Source: Polyangiaceae bacterium
Lineage (GTDB): Bacteria > Myxococcota_A > Polyangia > Polyangiales > Polyangiaceae
Length of the DNA stretch: 62,433 nucleotides
Reading direction: 5' to 3'
Assembly: GCA_016929495.1 (NCBI GenBank)
Contig: JAFGIS010000511.1
Coordinates: forward strand, 1-62,433
The notes beneath the pieces were generated by a model that made no database searches, was not told the origin of the DNA, and saw only the letters and a list, made by a program, of their open reading frames with translations. This document shows, piece by piece, positions 29,872-39,397 of the stretch. How positions within the stretch are numbered: position 1 is the first letter of the stretch; every line of letters begins with the position of its first letter. The position numbers and the translations under genes were made by a program.

Positions 29872-31829
29872 CTAGCTTCTTTGAGCGCTCGCTGGATGAT
29901 CTTCTTGAACGCCGAGTATGGCTGGGCGCCGTTGATGAAGTAGCCGTTGATGACAAAGGCCGGCGTCCCGTTGATCTGCGCCTTGCTGCCGTCTTGCGCA
30001 TCAGACTCGATGCGCGCCTTGTGCTTGTGGCTATCGAGCGCCTGCTTGAACCTGGTCATATCCAGACCCAGCTCTTGAGCGATCTTCTCGAGGCTCGCCC
30101 GCTCCAGACCGCCCTGCTGGCTCTGAGCCGCCCAGAGCTTGTCGTGGAACTTCCAGAAGCCGTCGTCGCCTTTCTGTTCATACGCTTCTCGGGCGGCTTC
30201 GGCGGCGGGCATCGCGTTGTTGTGGAAGCTGAGCGGCAAATCCCGCCAGACGATCTTGACCTGGGTGCCGAAGTTCTTCTCGACCTCCTTGATCGAGTCG
30301 GCGCCTCGCTTGCAGTACGGGCACTGGAAGTCCGAGAACTCCTGGATCGTGACCTTGGCGTCCTTCGGGCCCTTGACGGGCGAGTCCTTGGGCACCGGGC
30401 CAACGTCCTTTTTCTCTGGGGGCGGGGGCGCCTTGGCGTCCTTCATGATCTCGTCGTAGACGCTGGCGCGGGCCACGCCCTTGGCGACCAAGGCCTTGGC
30501 CTTGGCCAGCTGCGCATCGATGACCTGCTGGAACTTGTCGAACGGCTGCGCGCCCTTGACGCGATAGCCGTTGACGAAAAAGTGGGGGGTTCCCCTGGCC
30601 TCCAGGTCGTCGGCCAGCGCCTGGTCTGCTCCGAACGCTTCCTTGTACTTCTGGCTGTCGATGGCCTGCTTGACCATGGGCCACGGCACCCCCACCTCAC
30701 CCGCGATGCGCTGCAGGTCCTGGTCCTCCAGCTTGGGCGCGCTCTCGAAGAGCAAATGATGGGCCTTCCAGAAGCCCTCCTCGCCCTTCTGCTTGAAGGC
30801 CACCATGGCCAGTGTCGCCGCCGGCACTGCGCGCGGGTGAAACGCGAGCGGGTTGTTCTTCCAGACGACACGCACGTCCTGCCCATACTTCTCCATCACC
30901 TTGTCGATGGTGGGCTCTACCCGCTTGCAGAACGGGCACTGGAACTCGGAGAACTCGACGATGGTGACCAGGGCTTCCTTGGCGCCTTTCTTCGGGTTGT
31001 CCTTGCTGACGGGGACCTTCCAGATGGTCGTGTCGTCGGGCGGGGCCTTCTTTTCCTCGCGCTTGTTCGTGTCCTCGGCGGCAGCCGTCGAGCCGGCGTT
31101 CTTCTTGGTGAGCTCGACGTAGACCCGACTCCTGGGAGTACCGGAAGCGACGAGCGCCTTGGCTTCCTTGAGCTGGGCGTCGACGATCTCCTTGAACTTG
31201 TCATACGGCTGTGCACCGACCAACGTGACGCCGTTGATGCGGAAGGCCGGAGTACCGGTGGCGCCGAGCTTCTTGGCCAGCGCCGAATCCTCCTCGATCT
31301 TCTTCTTGGTCTCGTCGGAGGCGATCGCCGCCTTGTACTTCGCCGGGTCGGCACCGACCTGCTGCGCCCACTTGGCAAGGTTGTCTTCGGTGAGACTGCG
31401 CTGGTTGGCGAACAGGAGCTCCCGGTACTTCCAGAAGGCGTCGTTCCCAGCGACCGAGTGCACGGCCGCCGCGGCAATGGCAGCCGCTTTCGCGTCCTTG
31501 TGGAACGGCAGCGGGTTGTTCTTCCAGACAGCGCGGAACTGACTCGGCCCGTACTCCTCCTTGAGTCGCTTGATGGTCGGCCCAACACGAGAGCAGAAGG
31601 GACACTGGAAGTCACTGATCTCCACGAGCGTGACCAGAGCATCTGGCTTGCCCCACTGCGGGTCCTGAGCGGTCACCGGGACCGGAGCGGCGCTCTGGTC
31701 CAGAGCGGCCTCGCCCGTGGACTCCTCGGAGGCGATCTGGACGCCTGCACTGCGGTCGATGCCGTACATGAGGGCTATCCCAGCGAGGAAGCTGAGGATG
31801 AACCCGACAATCGCGGTACCCTTGTTCAT
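29868..31829 (-). CDS. membrane-anchored protein with three DsbA-like thioredoxin domains (II)
   Basis: 653 residues. An N-terminal membrane anchor (AIVGFILSFLAGIALMYGI) has no lipobox. Three DSBA-type domains carry QCPFC, QCPFC and QCPYC, with cis-Pro motifs GTPAF, GTPHF and GTPAF, so all three are redox competent by sequence. Lys-rich linkers separate them. Domain order and linkers match protein I, so the two genes arose by duplication after the triplication. It is upstream of protein I in the operon. A typical DsbA has one such domain. Confidence 0.85.
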   Translation of the reverse strand: MNKGTAIVGFILSFLAGIALMYGIDRSAGVQIASEESTGEAALDQSAAPVPVTAQDPQWGKPDALVTLVEISDFQCPFCSRVGPTIKRLKEEYGPSQFRAVWKNNPLPFHKDAKAAAIAAAAVHSVAGNDAFWKYRELLFANQRSLTEDNLAKWAQQVGADPAKYKAAIASDETKKKIEEDSALAKKLGATGTPAFRINGVTLVGAQPYDKFKEIVDAQLKEAKALVASGTPRSRVYVELTKKNAGSTAAAEDTNKREEKKAPPDDTTIWKVPVSKDNPKKGAKEALVTIVEFSEFQCPFCKRVEPTIDKVMEKYGQDVRVVWKNNPLAFHPRAVPAATLAMVAFKQKGEEGFWKAHHLLFESAPKLEDQDLQRIAGEVGVPWPMVKQAIDSQKYKEAFGADQALADDLEARGTPHFFVNGYRVKGAQPFDKFQQVIDAQLAKAKALVAKGVARASVYDEIMKDAKAPPPPEKKDVGPVPKDSPVKGPKDAKVTIQEFSDFQCPYCKRGADSIKEVEKNFGTQVKIVWRDLPLSFHNNAMPAAEAAREAYEQKGDDGFWKFHDKLWAAQSQQGGLERASLEKIAQELGLDMTRFKQALDSHKHKARIESDAQDGSKAQINGTPAFVINGYFINGAQPYSAFKKIIQRALKEAR

Positions 31830-32236
31830 CTGAACCTGTCTCCTGAAAACGCTTGGACTCTAGGAGTTCGACTCTGTGGCGTCGACCCTCGCTGGTGCCA
31901 CGGAGCCTTCCCCGCGTCTGTCATGCGGAACGGCTCGCTCTGAGCCCGGCGCTCGGGCGCTAACGCGGAACCGCTCCGGCAGCAACCCTGTGATGCTCGT
32001 GGCCCGACTCCGCCCAGCGCTCGAGCGGCCACCGGTCCGGACTCGACTGCTGCGGCAGCCGGCTGCGGGCCGGAGGATTCGATGCTGGTCAGGGGCCATG
32101 GTCGTCGTCGGCCGCGAGTGTAGCCAGGCGCGGCATGCTCACCAACCGATTCGCAAAGACCACTGTTCCCATCTTCCACCTATCACCGGTGTGTCAGTAA
32201 GTTGGCCACCTTGTACTACATTGGCACCATCCTGAT
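31830..32236. other. divergent intergenic region
   Basis: 407 bp between the leftward DsbA-like operon and the rightward kinase gene; it must hold both promoters. I see no clear -35/-10 pair or palindrome. The open frame at 31876-32235 has no supporting features. Confidence 0.5.
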
Positions 32237-35014
32237 ATGGCGAGCCTTGCCCACAGCAACAAATACCCGGAATCAGAGACAAATCTCTCGGCAGCCGCAC
32301 CTCGGGTGCACACGGAGCCGGCTGCGGACCCGGAAGTGCTTCCGCGGACGTTCGAGCGCCGACTGCTGCTCAGGCAGCTCGCGCGCGGGGGCATGGGCGA
32401 GGTGTTTCTGGCCGCTACCGCCGGCATCGAGGGAGCAGAGCGCCCGTGCGTCGTGAAGATCGTGCGGCGCGAACACGCTGAGGACAGCTCGTTTCTGGCC
32501 CGCTTCCTGGACGAGGCCCGGATCCAGGCGCAGCTCGGTCACCCAGGGGTCGCGCAGGTCATGGAGGCGGCCACCGATGCTTCGGGAAAGCCCTACGTCG
32601 TGGTCGAGTACGTCGAAGGACGCCATCTGGGTGACGTGCGCTCGCGGGCGGTGTCGCTCGGCCTGAGCATGTCCTGGCCGGACGCAACGGCCATCGGCAT
32701 CGCCATCGGCGATGCGCTCGCGCACATCCACGAGCAGACCGACGCCGCCGGTAGACCGCTCGAGATCGCGCACCGCGACCTCAGTCCGCACAACGTGATG
32801 GTCGGCTACGGCGGGGACGTCAAGCTGATCGATTTCGGAACGGCGCGTGGACACAATCGGCGCTGCCGGACCGTTGCCGGCGTCGTGTTCGCCAAACCCG
32901 GCTATGTCGCGCCGGAAGTGGCAAACAACTGCCCCGGTGGGCCGCCCGCGGATCTCTACGCTTTCGGCATCATTCTGTGGGAGCTGCTGTCGGGTCAACG
33001 CTTCCTGCGCGGCGACGCCTCGCTGCACCTGGAACTCGTCGCCGCCGGCGAGCGCAACCCCACCCCGGTCGCGCACCTAGTGCAAGGTCCGGCCGCGATC
33101 GACGACATCATCGCGCGCTTGACGGCCGTGTCGCCCGACGCCCGCTACGCGTCCGCCCGCGAGGCGACGCTGGATCTGGTCGACCTGCTCAAACGCGCCC
33201 CGTCGCTGGTGGGGGGGCAGCGCAGCGTCCGCGAGCGCGTCGCGCAGTTGATGAAGCGGCTGTATCCCACCGAGCCAGGCCGCTCACGCGCAGAGTTCGC
33301 GCGCCTGCTGGCCCAGGCCAAGCTCGAGACAGCGCGTCCAGCAGAGCAGCCGAGTCCAGGGCCGGCCGAGCCCGAGCAGCCGCCCGCCAGTCTGCCGGCG
33401 GCCAGTGCCGACCCGGTCGCGGGACTGCTTCCGGGCACGCGCTATCGCATCCTGGGCGAGCTCGGACGCGGCGGCATGGGTGTGGTCCACGAGGCGTACC
33501 ATGTCGACCTGGGACGTAGCGTCGCGTTGAAGCTGCTTCCCGACCACTTCAGGACGGACGCCGAGCTCAGTTCGCGCTTTCGTACCGAGGCCAGGGCCAT
33601 CGCGAAGCTGTCGCACGACAATCTGGTGAAGTTGCACGACTTCGGCGTCATGTCAGACGGTCGCCCATTCTATGCAATGGAGCTTCTGCAGGGACGCACT
33701 GTCGACGCATGGCTCGCCTGCGACCGCGTGGTTGAGTGGCGCGAAGCGGTCGCCATCGGCATTCAGGTGTGCCGCGCCCTGGAGGCGGCACACGAAGCCG
33801 GCGTCGTCCATCGTGATATCAAGCCCAGCAACTTGTTCGTCACGCGCAGCGGCACGGTCAAGCTCGTCGACTTCGGTGTTGCCACCTTGATACGAGAGAG
33901 CGAAGCGGGACCGGGCCGAACGCGCACCGCCATTGCCGGAACGCCCGAGTACATGGCACCGGAACAGGCCGCAGGCGCAGCCGCCGACGAGCGGTGCGAC
34001 ATCTACGCTCTGGGTGCGGTGCTCTACGAGATGGTCACGGGACGACTGCCCCACGTCGCCGCCGACCACGCGACACTGCTCGAGATCAAGCAGCACTGCG
34101 TGGTCGAGCCTCCGAGTCGGTGTGCTCCGCGGCTGTCACTCCCGAAGCCCTTCGACGCCGTGGTGCTTAAGGCCCTGAGCCGCGGCCCCAAGGATCGCTA
34201 CCAGACAGCACGCCAGATGCGCCAGGGGCTACAGTGGGCCTTGCAGACCGTAGCGCGCAGGCGCAATCGGCGCCGCGCCCTGGGCTTCGCGGCGGTCACG
34301 GCGATTCTGTTCGGTGTCGGCGCCATCGCGATGAGAGCCGGACAAGACGCGGACATCCGGGCTCGAGCGTATGCGAGCGCGCGTCCCTTGCTGCTCAAAT
34401 GGCGCGGCCTGACACGCGCGCACGTGCCTGCGCTCGGGCGGCTGCCCGTACCCGCCGTGCTCGAGATGCCCCGTTTCGCGGCAGCGAAGAACCGTGGGGA
34501 GCCTTCGCCGGACACAACCGCACGTGAGCTCGCCGGCGACGTGCCGGCTGCCGCACCCGCACCCAACGCGGAGTCGGCTTCGCCACAAGGCTCTGCGCAC
34601 GAGGACCTCGATGAACATGCGGCACTGTCGGCGCAAACCTCGAGCGCACCGTCGGATGAGCTCGACTCGGCCATGGCCCTGACCCGGACGCCTGCAAAGG
34701 CCAAGGCGCTCGCGCGACTGCGCGATCTCGGTCGGCGCTATCCGCGCGATGCGCGTGTGCTGCGGGCTTGGTCGTCTGCAGCGCTCGAGTTGGATGCGTG
34801 GGGAGAGGCGCTGCGCGCCGCCCAGCGGTGGGCCGCCGTGGACGACGCGCCGCAGGCTCGGATGGAGCTCGCGCGTCTTCAGCGCGCCACGGGCCACGCG
34901 AGCGAGGCCGTCGCCACCCTCTCGTCCGTTCTTGGGGACCATCCGGACTTCGAGCCGGCTCGCAGGATGCTCGCGACGGCCGGCCTACGAGGCCGACTCG
35001 CGCTCAAGCCGTAG
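32237..35014 (+). CDS. Ser/Thr protein kinase with two kinase domains
   Basis: 925 residues. Domain 1 (about 35-310) has ARGGMGEVF, CVVKIV, AHRDLSPHNVM and LIDFGTAR; the catalytic loop has Ser instead of Lys after HRDL, a known myxobacterial variant. Domain 2 (about 395-660) has GRGGMGVVH, VALKLL, VHRDIKPSNLF, LVDFGVA and GTPEYMAPEQ. A membrane helix (LGFAAVTAILFGVGAIAM) follows, and the C-terminus has TPR-like helices (RLRDLGRRYPRDARVLRAW). Two complete kinase domains in one chain are unusual in bacteria. No partner gene is adjacent. Confidence 0.85.
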   Translation: MASLAHSNKYPESETNLSAAAPRVHTEPAADPEVLPRTFERRLLLRQLARGGMGEVFLAATAGIEGAERPCVVKIVRREHAEDSSFLARFLDEARIQAQLGHPGVAQVMEAATDASGKPYVVVEYVEGRHLGDVRSRAVSLGLSMSWPDATAIGIAIGDALAHIHEQTDAAGRPLEIAHRDLSPHNVMVGYGGDVKLIDFGTARGHNRRCRTVAGVVFAKPGYVAPEVANNCPGGPPADLYAFGIILWELLSGQRFLRGDASLHLELVAAGERNPTPVAHLVQGPAAIDDIIARLTAVSPDARYASAREATLDLVDLLKRAPSLVGGQRSVRERVAQLMKRLYPTEPGRSRAEFARLLAQAKLETARPAEQPSPGPAEPEQPPASLPAASADPVAGLLPGTRYRILGELGRGGMGVVHEAYHVDLGRSVALKLLPDHFRTDAELSSRFRTEARAIAKLSHDNLVKLHDFGVMSDGRPFYAMELLQGRTVDAWLACDRVVEWREAVAIGIQVCRALEAAHEAGVVHRDIKPSNLFVTRSGTVKLVDFGVATLIRESEAGPGRTRTAIAGTPEYMAPEQAAGAAADERCDIYALGAVLYEMVTGRLPHVAADHATLLEIKQHCVVEPPSRCAPRLSLPKPFDAVVLKALSRGPKDRYQTARQMRQGLQWALQTVARRRNRRRALGFAAVTAILFGVGAIAMRAGQDADIRARAYASARPLLLKWRGLTRAHVPALGRLPVPAVLEMPRFAAAKNRGEPSPDTTARELAGDVPAAAPAPNAESASPQGSAHEDLDEHAALSAQTSSAPSDELDSAMALTRTPAKAKALARLRDLGRRYPRDARVLRAWSSAALELDAWGEALRAAQRWAAVDDAPQARMELARLQRATGHASEAVATLSSVLGDHPDFEPARRMLATAGLRGRLALKP

Positions 35015-35199
35015 CCAAGCAATCGGGCTCGTCGTCATGAACCATCGGGCCGAAGTGAGGCCTCCAGCGGCCGTTGCGCACTCGTCACTTGCCGCTGCGG
35101 CACGCGGGACATAGACCGAGGCGGCCCGCGTCACCGGCCCGGAACGAAGGGCCACGGGGGAAGCGCGGTCGCGCTGATTGTTGCCTCTCTTGCCACAGC

Positions 35200-36636
35200 A
35201 TGGCGCCGACCCACATCGAGCCCGGTCAAAACGTCGTCACAAGCGGCTCGCCGGCGCGTGCCGTGTTGCGCCTCGCGTTGCCGACCGTACTGGCCATGCT
35301 CAGCCAGAGCGTCGTCAACGAGATCGACATCGTCTTCTTCGCGAGGCTGCCCCACCCCGAGTCGTCGAACGCCCAGGCAGCACTGCTGCCGTCTTTGATC
35401 CTGCTCTGGATGTTCGGGGGTTCGCTCAGCGCTATCTCGGTGGGCACGCAGGCCATCACGGCGCGGCGTTTCGCCGAAGGCAAGCTCGATGAGGCCGGGG
35501 CCGTCCTGGTCAACTCCTGGGTCTTCTCGCTGTTGGCGGGCATCGCGTTCACGGCTATCGGCTATCTCAGCCTTCCCTACGTCTTGCCTCTGATCATCAA
35601 GGTGCCGGCCGTGCAGGCTGCTGCGGGCTCCTACTTGAAATGGAGGCTGCTCGGGATCGCCTCGATGGCTATGACCTTCTCCTACAAGGCGTTCTTCGAC
35701 GGCATCGGCCGGACCTACGTGCACATGGTGAGCGCCATCGTCATGAACGCGATGAACGTACTGTTGTGCGTGACGCTGATCTTCGGCAACTTCGGCGCGC
35801 CACGCATGGGCATCGCCGGCGCCGGCATGGCCGCCTTCGTTTCCACCTGGCTGGGGCTCGGCATCATGATCGTGTGGTCGGCGCTGCCCACCTACCGACG
35901 TGACCACCGCCCGTTCCACCTGGGCAAGCTCGACAGGAAGGTGACGTGGGGGATCTTGCGCCTGAGCATACCGAGCGCCGTGGCCACCATCGCGGTGATG
36001 ACGGGATTCCTGCTGTTCTCGGTGATCGTCAGCATACTGGACAGTCGAACTCACGCACAGATCCTGGCCGCCGGCGGTAGCGGCGGCACCGAACCGGTCA
36101 ACAGCGCCGCGACCACCGTGATCGTGGGCATCCTCAAGCTGACGTTCACCGCCTGCCTGGCATTCGGCACGTCCACCGCTACGCTCGTGAGCCAATCGCT
36201 CGGCGAGGGCGACGCACGCAAAGCCACCCGTTTTGGCTGGGTTTCGGTGCGACTTGGACTGCTCATCTTCGGCGCCGTCGGCCTGCTCGAAGGCGTCCTC
36301 CTGCCCCAGAAGATCCTCGCCTTCGTGACCGAGAGCCCAGCCGTGGCCGACGCGGCGCTCTGGCCGCTGCGCATGATGGGCGTGAGCACGCCGCTCATCG
36401 CCGTCGGCATGATTCTCACGCAGGCCCTGTTCGGCGCGGGCAACTCGCGCTTCGTCATGGTGGTCGAGCTGGTGCTGCACTTCACCTGCCTGGTGCCGAT
36501 GGCCTGGTTGTTCGGCATTACGCTCGGTTATGGGTTGATCGGGATATGGACGGCAGCCATTCTGTACATCGTCCTGCTCAGCGGCACGATGACCTGGAAG
36601 TTTGCGAGGGGCGACTGGGCGACGATACGGATCTAG
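35200..36636 (+). CDS. MATE-family multidrug/metabolite efflux transporter
   Basis: 478 residues from the ATG at 35200; an upstream extension to 35074 has no hydrophobic or conserved sequence. About 12 transmembrane helices. The first half begins ALPTVLAMLSQSVVNEIDIV and contains TQAITARRFAEGK; the second half has the equivalent TATLVSQSLGEGDARKA. The paired V/T-x-x-(S/A)-x-x-x-G-E/GDAR signature is characteristic of MATE transporters, which use a proton or sodium gradient to export cationic compounds. Substrate unknown. Confidence 0.85.
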   Translation: MAPTHIEPGQNVVTSGSPARAVLRLALPTVLAMLSQSVVNEIDIVFFARLPHPESSNAQAALLPSLILLWMFGGSLSAISVGTQAITARRFAEGKLDEAGAVLVNSWVFSLLAGIAFTAIGYLSLPYVLPLIIKVPAVQAAAGSYLKWRLLGIASMAMTFSYKAFFDGIGRTYVHMVSAIVMNAMNVLLCVTLIFGNFGAPRMGIAGAGMAAFVSTWLGLGIMIVWSALPTYRRDHRPFHLGKLDRKVTWGILRLSIPSAVATIAVMTGFLLFSVIVSILDSRTHAQILAAGGSGGTEPVNSAATTVIVGILKLTFTACLAFGTSTATLVSQSLGEGDARKATRFGWVSVRLGLLIFGAVGLLEGVLLPQKILAFVTESPAVADAALWPLRMMGVSTPLIAVGMILTQALFGAGNSRFVMVVELVLHFTCLVPMAWLFGITLGYGLIGIWTAAILYIVLLSGTMTWKFARGDWATIRI

Positions 36637-36667
36637 AAGCGCGCCCGCTCCCCTTCGCAGCCCTTTT

Positions 36668-38005
36668 TCACTCTCCAGACGACGCAAGCGCACAGGCCGC
36701 GCGCACCCGCACCTCGGGGCTCGAATCGGTCAGCGACAGGGCGGCAATGGGCTGCTGTCCGAGCTCGACCAAGTGCTCGGCCGCTGCGGCACGCGTCTCC
36801 TCTTGCTTGGCCGAGAGCTCGGCTAGAAACAGGGGCACCACACTCGGGTCGCCTGCCTTCACCAGGGCCTCCCGAGCCGCGCGGCCGGCGCTATCCTGCC
36901 GCGCGCAGTGCTCCCTGAGCTGCTGGAGGGCCTCTGGCCGCAGGGATTCGACATCGAGGAGCCGAGCCCAAGCCGCAACGCGTAGCGCCTTGTCGTCGTC
37001 CTTTGCAGCCTTTTCGAGCGCCTCGCGTACCAGGGGCTCCTTGGGATCCGCAAGCTCGACGGCGTACTGGCGTTGCGGCGCGCTTCCTTCGGCAATGAAC
37101 CACGCGACCAGAGCGCGGCCGAGCTCGCGCGACTCCGCAGCGGAGCCGTGGCTGTGCGTGTGCTTCGAGGCGCCTGCGCCAGAGGGTTCGAGCCGCGCCA
37201 AGGCGGCCGCCGCGGCGACGCCTTCCCGCGAGCCCCGCGTCTCGGCGGCCCATGCGAGCTCGCGCGCGCCGCCCGCCGAGCGCACCCGGGGAGCAGCCCA
37301 GGCGTCCACGATGCCAAGCCGAGTCTCCGAGTCGCTCTGAGCCCAACTGTCGCGCAGCGCCAGCGCCACCCGCGGCCCGCCGAGCGCGCCGATGGCCGCG
37401 AGCGCCAACCGGCGGCTCTTTGCGTCTGGGTCCAGGCGTGACGCGTCGAGCAGGTCGCCCAGATCATCCGGGTCCTTCGCGATCCTCGCCGCCGTCAAAG
37501 CGCTTCGGCGCACGCGTTCGTCCGGATCGTCGACGAAGCTGCGCCGGAGCTTGCCCCAGCCGGGCCGGACCAAGGCCCTGGCCAATGCCGCGCGCCAGGC
37601 GTCGCCGGACATGCGACGTGTGCGCCCGATCACCGCGTCGGGACTGACGGCTCCGCTGTCGAGCAGCAGCAGGGTCGCTTGCGCTGCGGCGTCGTCCTTG
37701 GCCCGGGCGCGCTCGCGCAGTTCGCTCGAGAGCGCCTTGGCGCAAGGAGAAAGCAGCCCGACCAGCCGCGCGGCCTGTTCAGGCTTGGCCGTGCGCAGGT
37801 CATGTGCCACGGTGGCTCGCGAGAGCTGCAACACGAGCCGTGGGGCGAGCGCGCCGCGACTCTGACCCAGTGCCGCCAGCTCGCGCTTGACCCCGGCGAG
37901 GTCGCCCTGCCTCGCTAGGTCGACGATTCCTGCCCCGGCGCACCCGGCCACCACCGTGACGGCAAGCAGCAGAGCTCCGGTATGCCGTAGGCTTGGGCGT
38001 CGCAC
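36668..38005 (-). CDS. HEAT-repeat lipoprotein
   Basis: 445 residues. The signal peptide ends in a VVAGC lipobox. The body is a series of helical pairs with HEAT-type features (DDPDERVRRSALTAARIAKD, SRRLALAAIGALGGPRVALA, DKALRVAAWARLLDVESL, SSPEVRVRAACALASSGE). Such scaffolds bind other proteins; this one should be on the periplasmic face of a membrane. There is a His-rich HTHSHG loop around residue 282. It is convergent with the MATE gene and divergent from the lipid-kinase-like gene. Confidence 0.7.
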   Translation of the reverse strand: MRRPSLRHTGALLLAVTVVAGCAGAGIVDLARQGDLAGVKRELAALGQSRGALAPRLVLQLSRATVAHDLRTAKPEQAARLVGLLSPCAKALSSELRERARAKDDAAAQATLLLLDSGAVSPDAVIGRTRRMSGDAWRAALARALVRPGWGKLRRSFVDDPDERVRRSALTAARIAKDPDDLGDLLDASRLDPDAKSRRLALAAIGALGGPRVALALRDSWAQSDSETRLGIVDAWAAPRVRSAGGARELAWAAETRGSREGVAAAAALARLEPSGAGASKHTHSHGSAAESRELGRALVAWFIAEGSAPQRQYAVELADPKEPLVREALEKAAKDDDKALRVAAWARLLDVESLRPEALQQLREHCARQDSAGRAAREALVKAGDPSVVPLFLAELSAKQEETRAAAAEHLVELGQQPIAALSLTDSSPEVRVRAACALASSGE

Positions 38006-38049
38006 GTCCTACGATCTAGCACAACTCGCTCAGGGCCCCATACGCCAAC

Positions 38050-38982
38050 ATGCCCCCGTCGACCGCCTTGATCCTCAATCCCCATGCTCGGCGATTGCAC
38101 CGAGACCCCGAGCTGGTGGCCAGGCTCGAACGCGTCGCCGAGGGCCGCGCCCCCATGCTGGTGACCGAAACGCTGGCCGATCTCGATCTCGCTTGTGCGA
38201 CCATGGCCGGTCAGCCTCCGGACCAGGTACTGGTGTGCGGAGGAGACGGGACCGTCATGTCGGCCATCACCGCCCTCTGGCGCGCCTTCGGTCCGCGCCC
38301 GTTGCCGCGTCTGGTGCTGGTCCCGGCCGGAACCGTCTCGACGACCGCGCGTCGCTTCTCCGGCCACGCCGACCCGCTGCAGCTGGTGGACCAAGCCCTT
38401 GCGGGCGCCCTGGCGGCAACAAGCCGGCAACCGACACTCGAGGTGACCGAGCCCGACGCCGCAGCGCGGCTTGGGTTCACCTTCGGTACAGGACTGGTCG
38501 CCCGTTTCTTCGAGCGGTACGACGCGGCCACCCACCGAGGTCGGCTGCGCGCGGCCGCCATCGTCGCACGCACCCTGCTCGGATCCCTGGTCGGGGACGC
38601 GTACGCCCGGAGCGTGCTCGAGCCCGTCGCATGCACGCTTCGGGCCGATGAGCTCGTGCTTCGAGCCCGAGCGTTCAGCCTGGTGGTCGCGTCCGTTCTG
38701 AAGAACGTCGGTCTCGGCATGCGCGTCACCTACCGCGCGGGAGAAGACCCGATGCGCCCTCATGTCGTGGCCAGCGCGCTCGTGCCACGACGGCTCGGAC
38801 CGCAACTGTGGCGCGTGCTGCTCGGGCGTCGGCTGCGCGGCGAAGGCGGGTTCGACGGGCTGGTGCACGAGCTCGGCCTCGAATTCCACGAGCCCACGAG
38901 CTATGTGCTCGATGGTGAACGTTTCGTCGCGTCGGCGGTGACGGTGAGGGCGGGGCCGGTGGTCGAGATCGCGGTGCCTTAG
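38050..38982 (+). CDS. diacylglycerol/sphingosine kinase-like lipid kinase
   Basis: 310 residues. The DAGK catalytic domain is recognised by ALILNPHARRLHRDPEL at the start and VLVCGGDGTVMSAITAL (GGDGT nucleotide motif), then LVLVPAGTVSTTARR in place of the usual GTxNDFAR. The C-terminal half has the typical TYRAGEDPM and TSYVLDGERF segments (DGE motif). It would phosphorylate a lipid hydroxyl. The change in the GT-N-D-A-R region may mean a different substrate. Confidence 0.75.
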   Translation: MPPSTALILNPHARRLHRDPELVARLERVAEGRAPMLVTETLADLDLACATMAGQPPDQVLVCGGDGTVMSAITALWRAFGPRPLPRLVLVPAGTVSTTARRFSGHADPLQLVDQALAGALAATSRQPTLEVTEPDAAARLGFTFGTGLVARFFERYDAATHRGRLRAAAIVARTLLGSLVGDAYARSVLEPVACTLRADELVLRARAFSLVVASVLKNVGLGMRVTYRAGEDPMRPHVVASALVPRRLGPQLWRVLLGRRLRGEGGFDGLVHELGLEFHEPTSYVLDGERFVASAVTVRAGPVVEIAVP

Positions 38983-39235
38983 TCCTTCCCTTCCGCCAAG
39001 ACGTCCCAGTGCAATCCGGTCTGTCCGCGGCAGACACCAAGCTGGACGTCACTGTCGTAGTAGCGGAACACCCTGGGCAGGGCTGCGTCACAGGGCTCGC
39101 ACGTCGCTGCACTGTCGGCGCAGGTTCCGGGTTCGGGGGCGCCTTCGGTGAGTACACGGGCCGTCCAGCGCGGAAACGCCGAGGTCCAGCAAGGGTCGTG
39201 CCTCTGCCAACTGACCGCTCTACACTGCGACGGTC

Positions 39236-39397
39236 ATGGACGTGGCCGTGATCATCGGTTTGGCGGTGTGCGCGCTCGCGGGTGCCGCAGTCCTCGGCCT
39301 GCTGGGTATCGCGCTGCGCAACGCGACCGGCCACTGCTGGAGCACCCCGAGTCCGCTTACTGCCGAAGGTCAGGCACGCGGCGCCCTCGATGCATGA
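39236..39397 (+). CDS. possible single-pass membrane microprotein
   Basis: 53 residues. MDVAVIIGLAVCALAGAAVL and the next GLLGIAL make one strong transmembrane helix; the tail is polar. It overlaps the 3' end of the arylsulfotransferase gene on the other strand by 41 bp. No ribosome site is obvious, so this is a weak call based on hydrophobicity. Confidence 0.35.
   Translation: MDVAVIIGLAVCALAGAAVLGLLGIALRNATGHCWSTPSPLTAEGQARGALDA

Noticed and set aside
29673-31943. 756-codon plus-strand open frame over the DsbA-like genes
   Set aside because: The minus strand encodes three clear thioredoxin domains in the same place. The plus frame is a composition artefact rich in Leu, Val, Asp and Gly.
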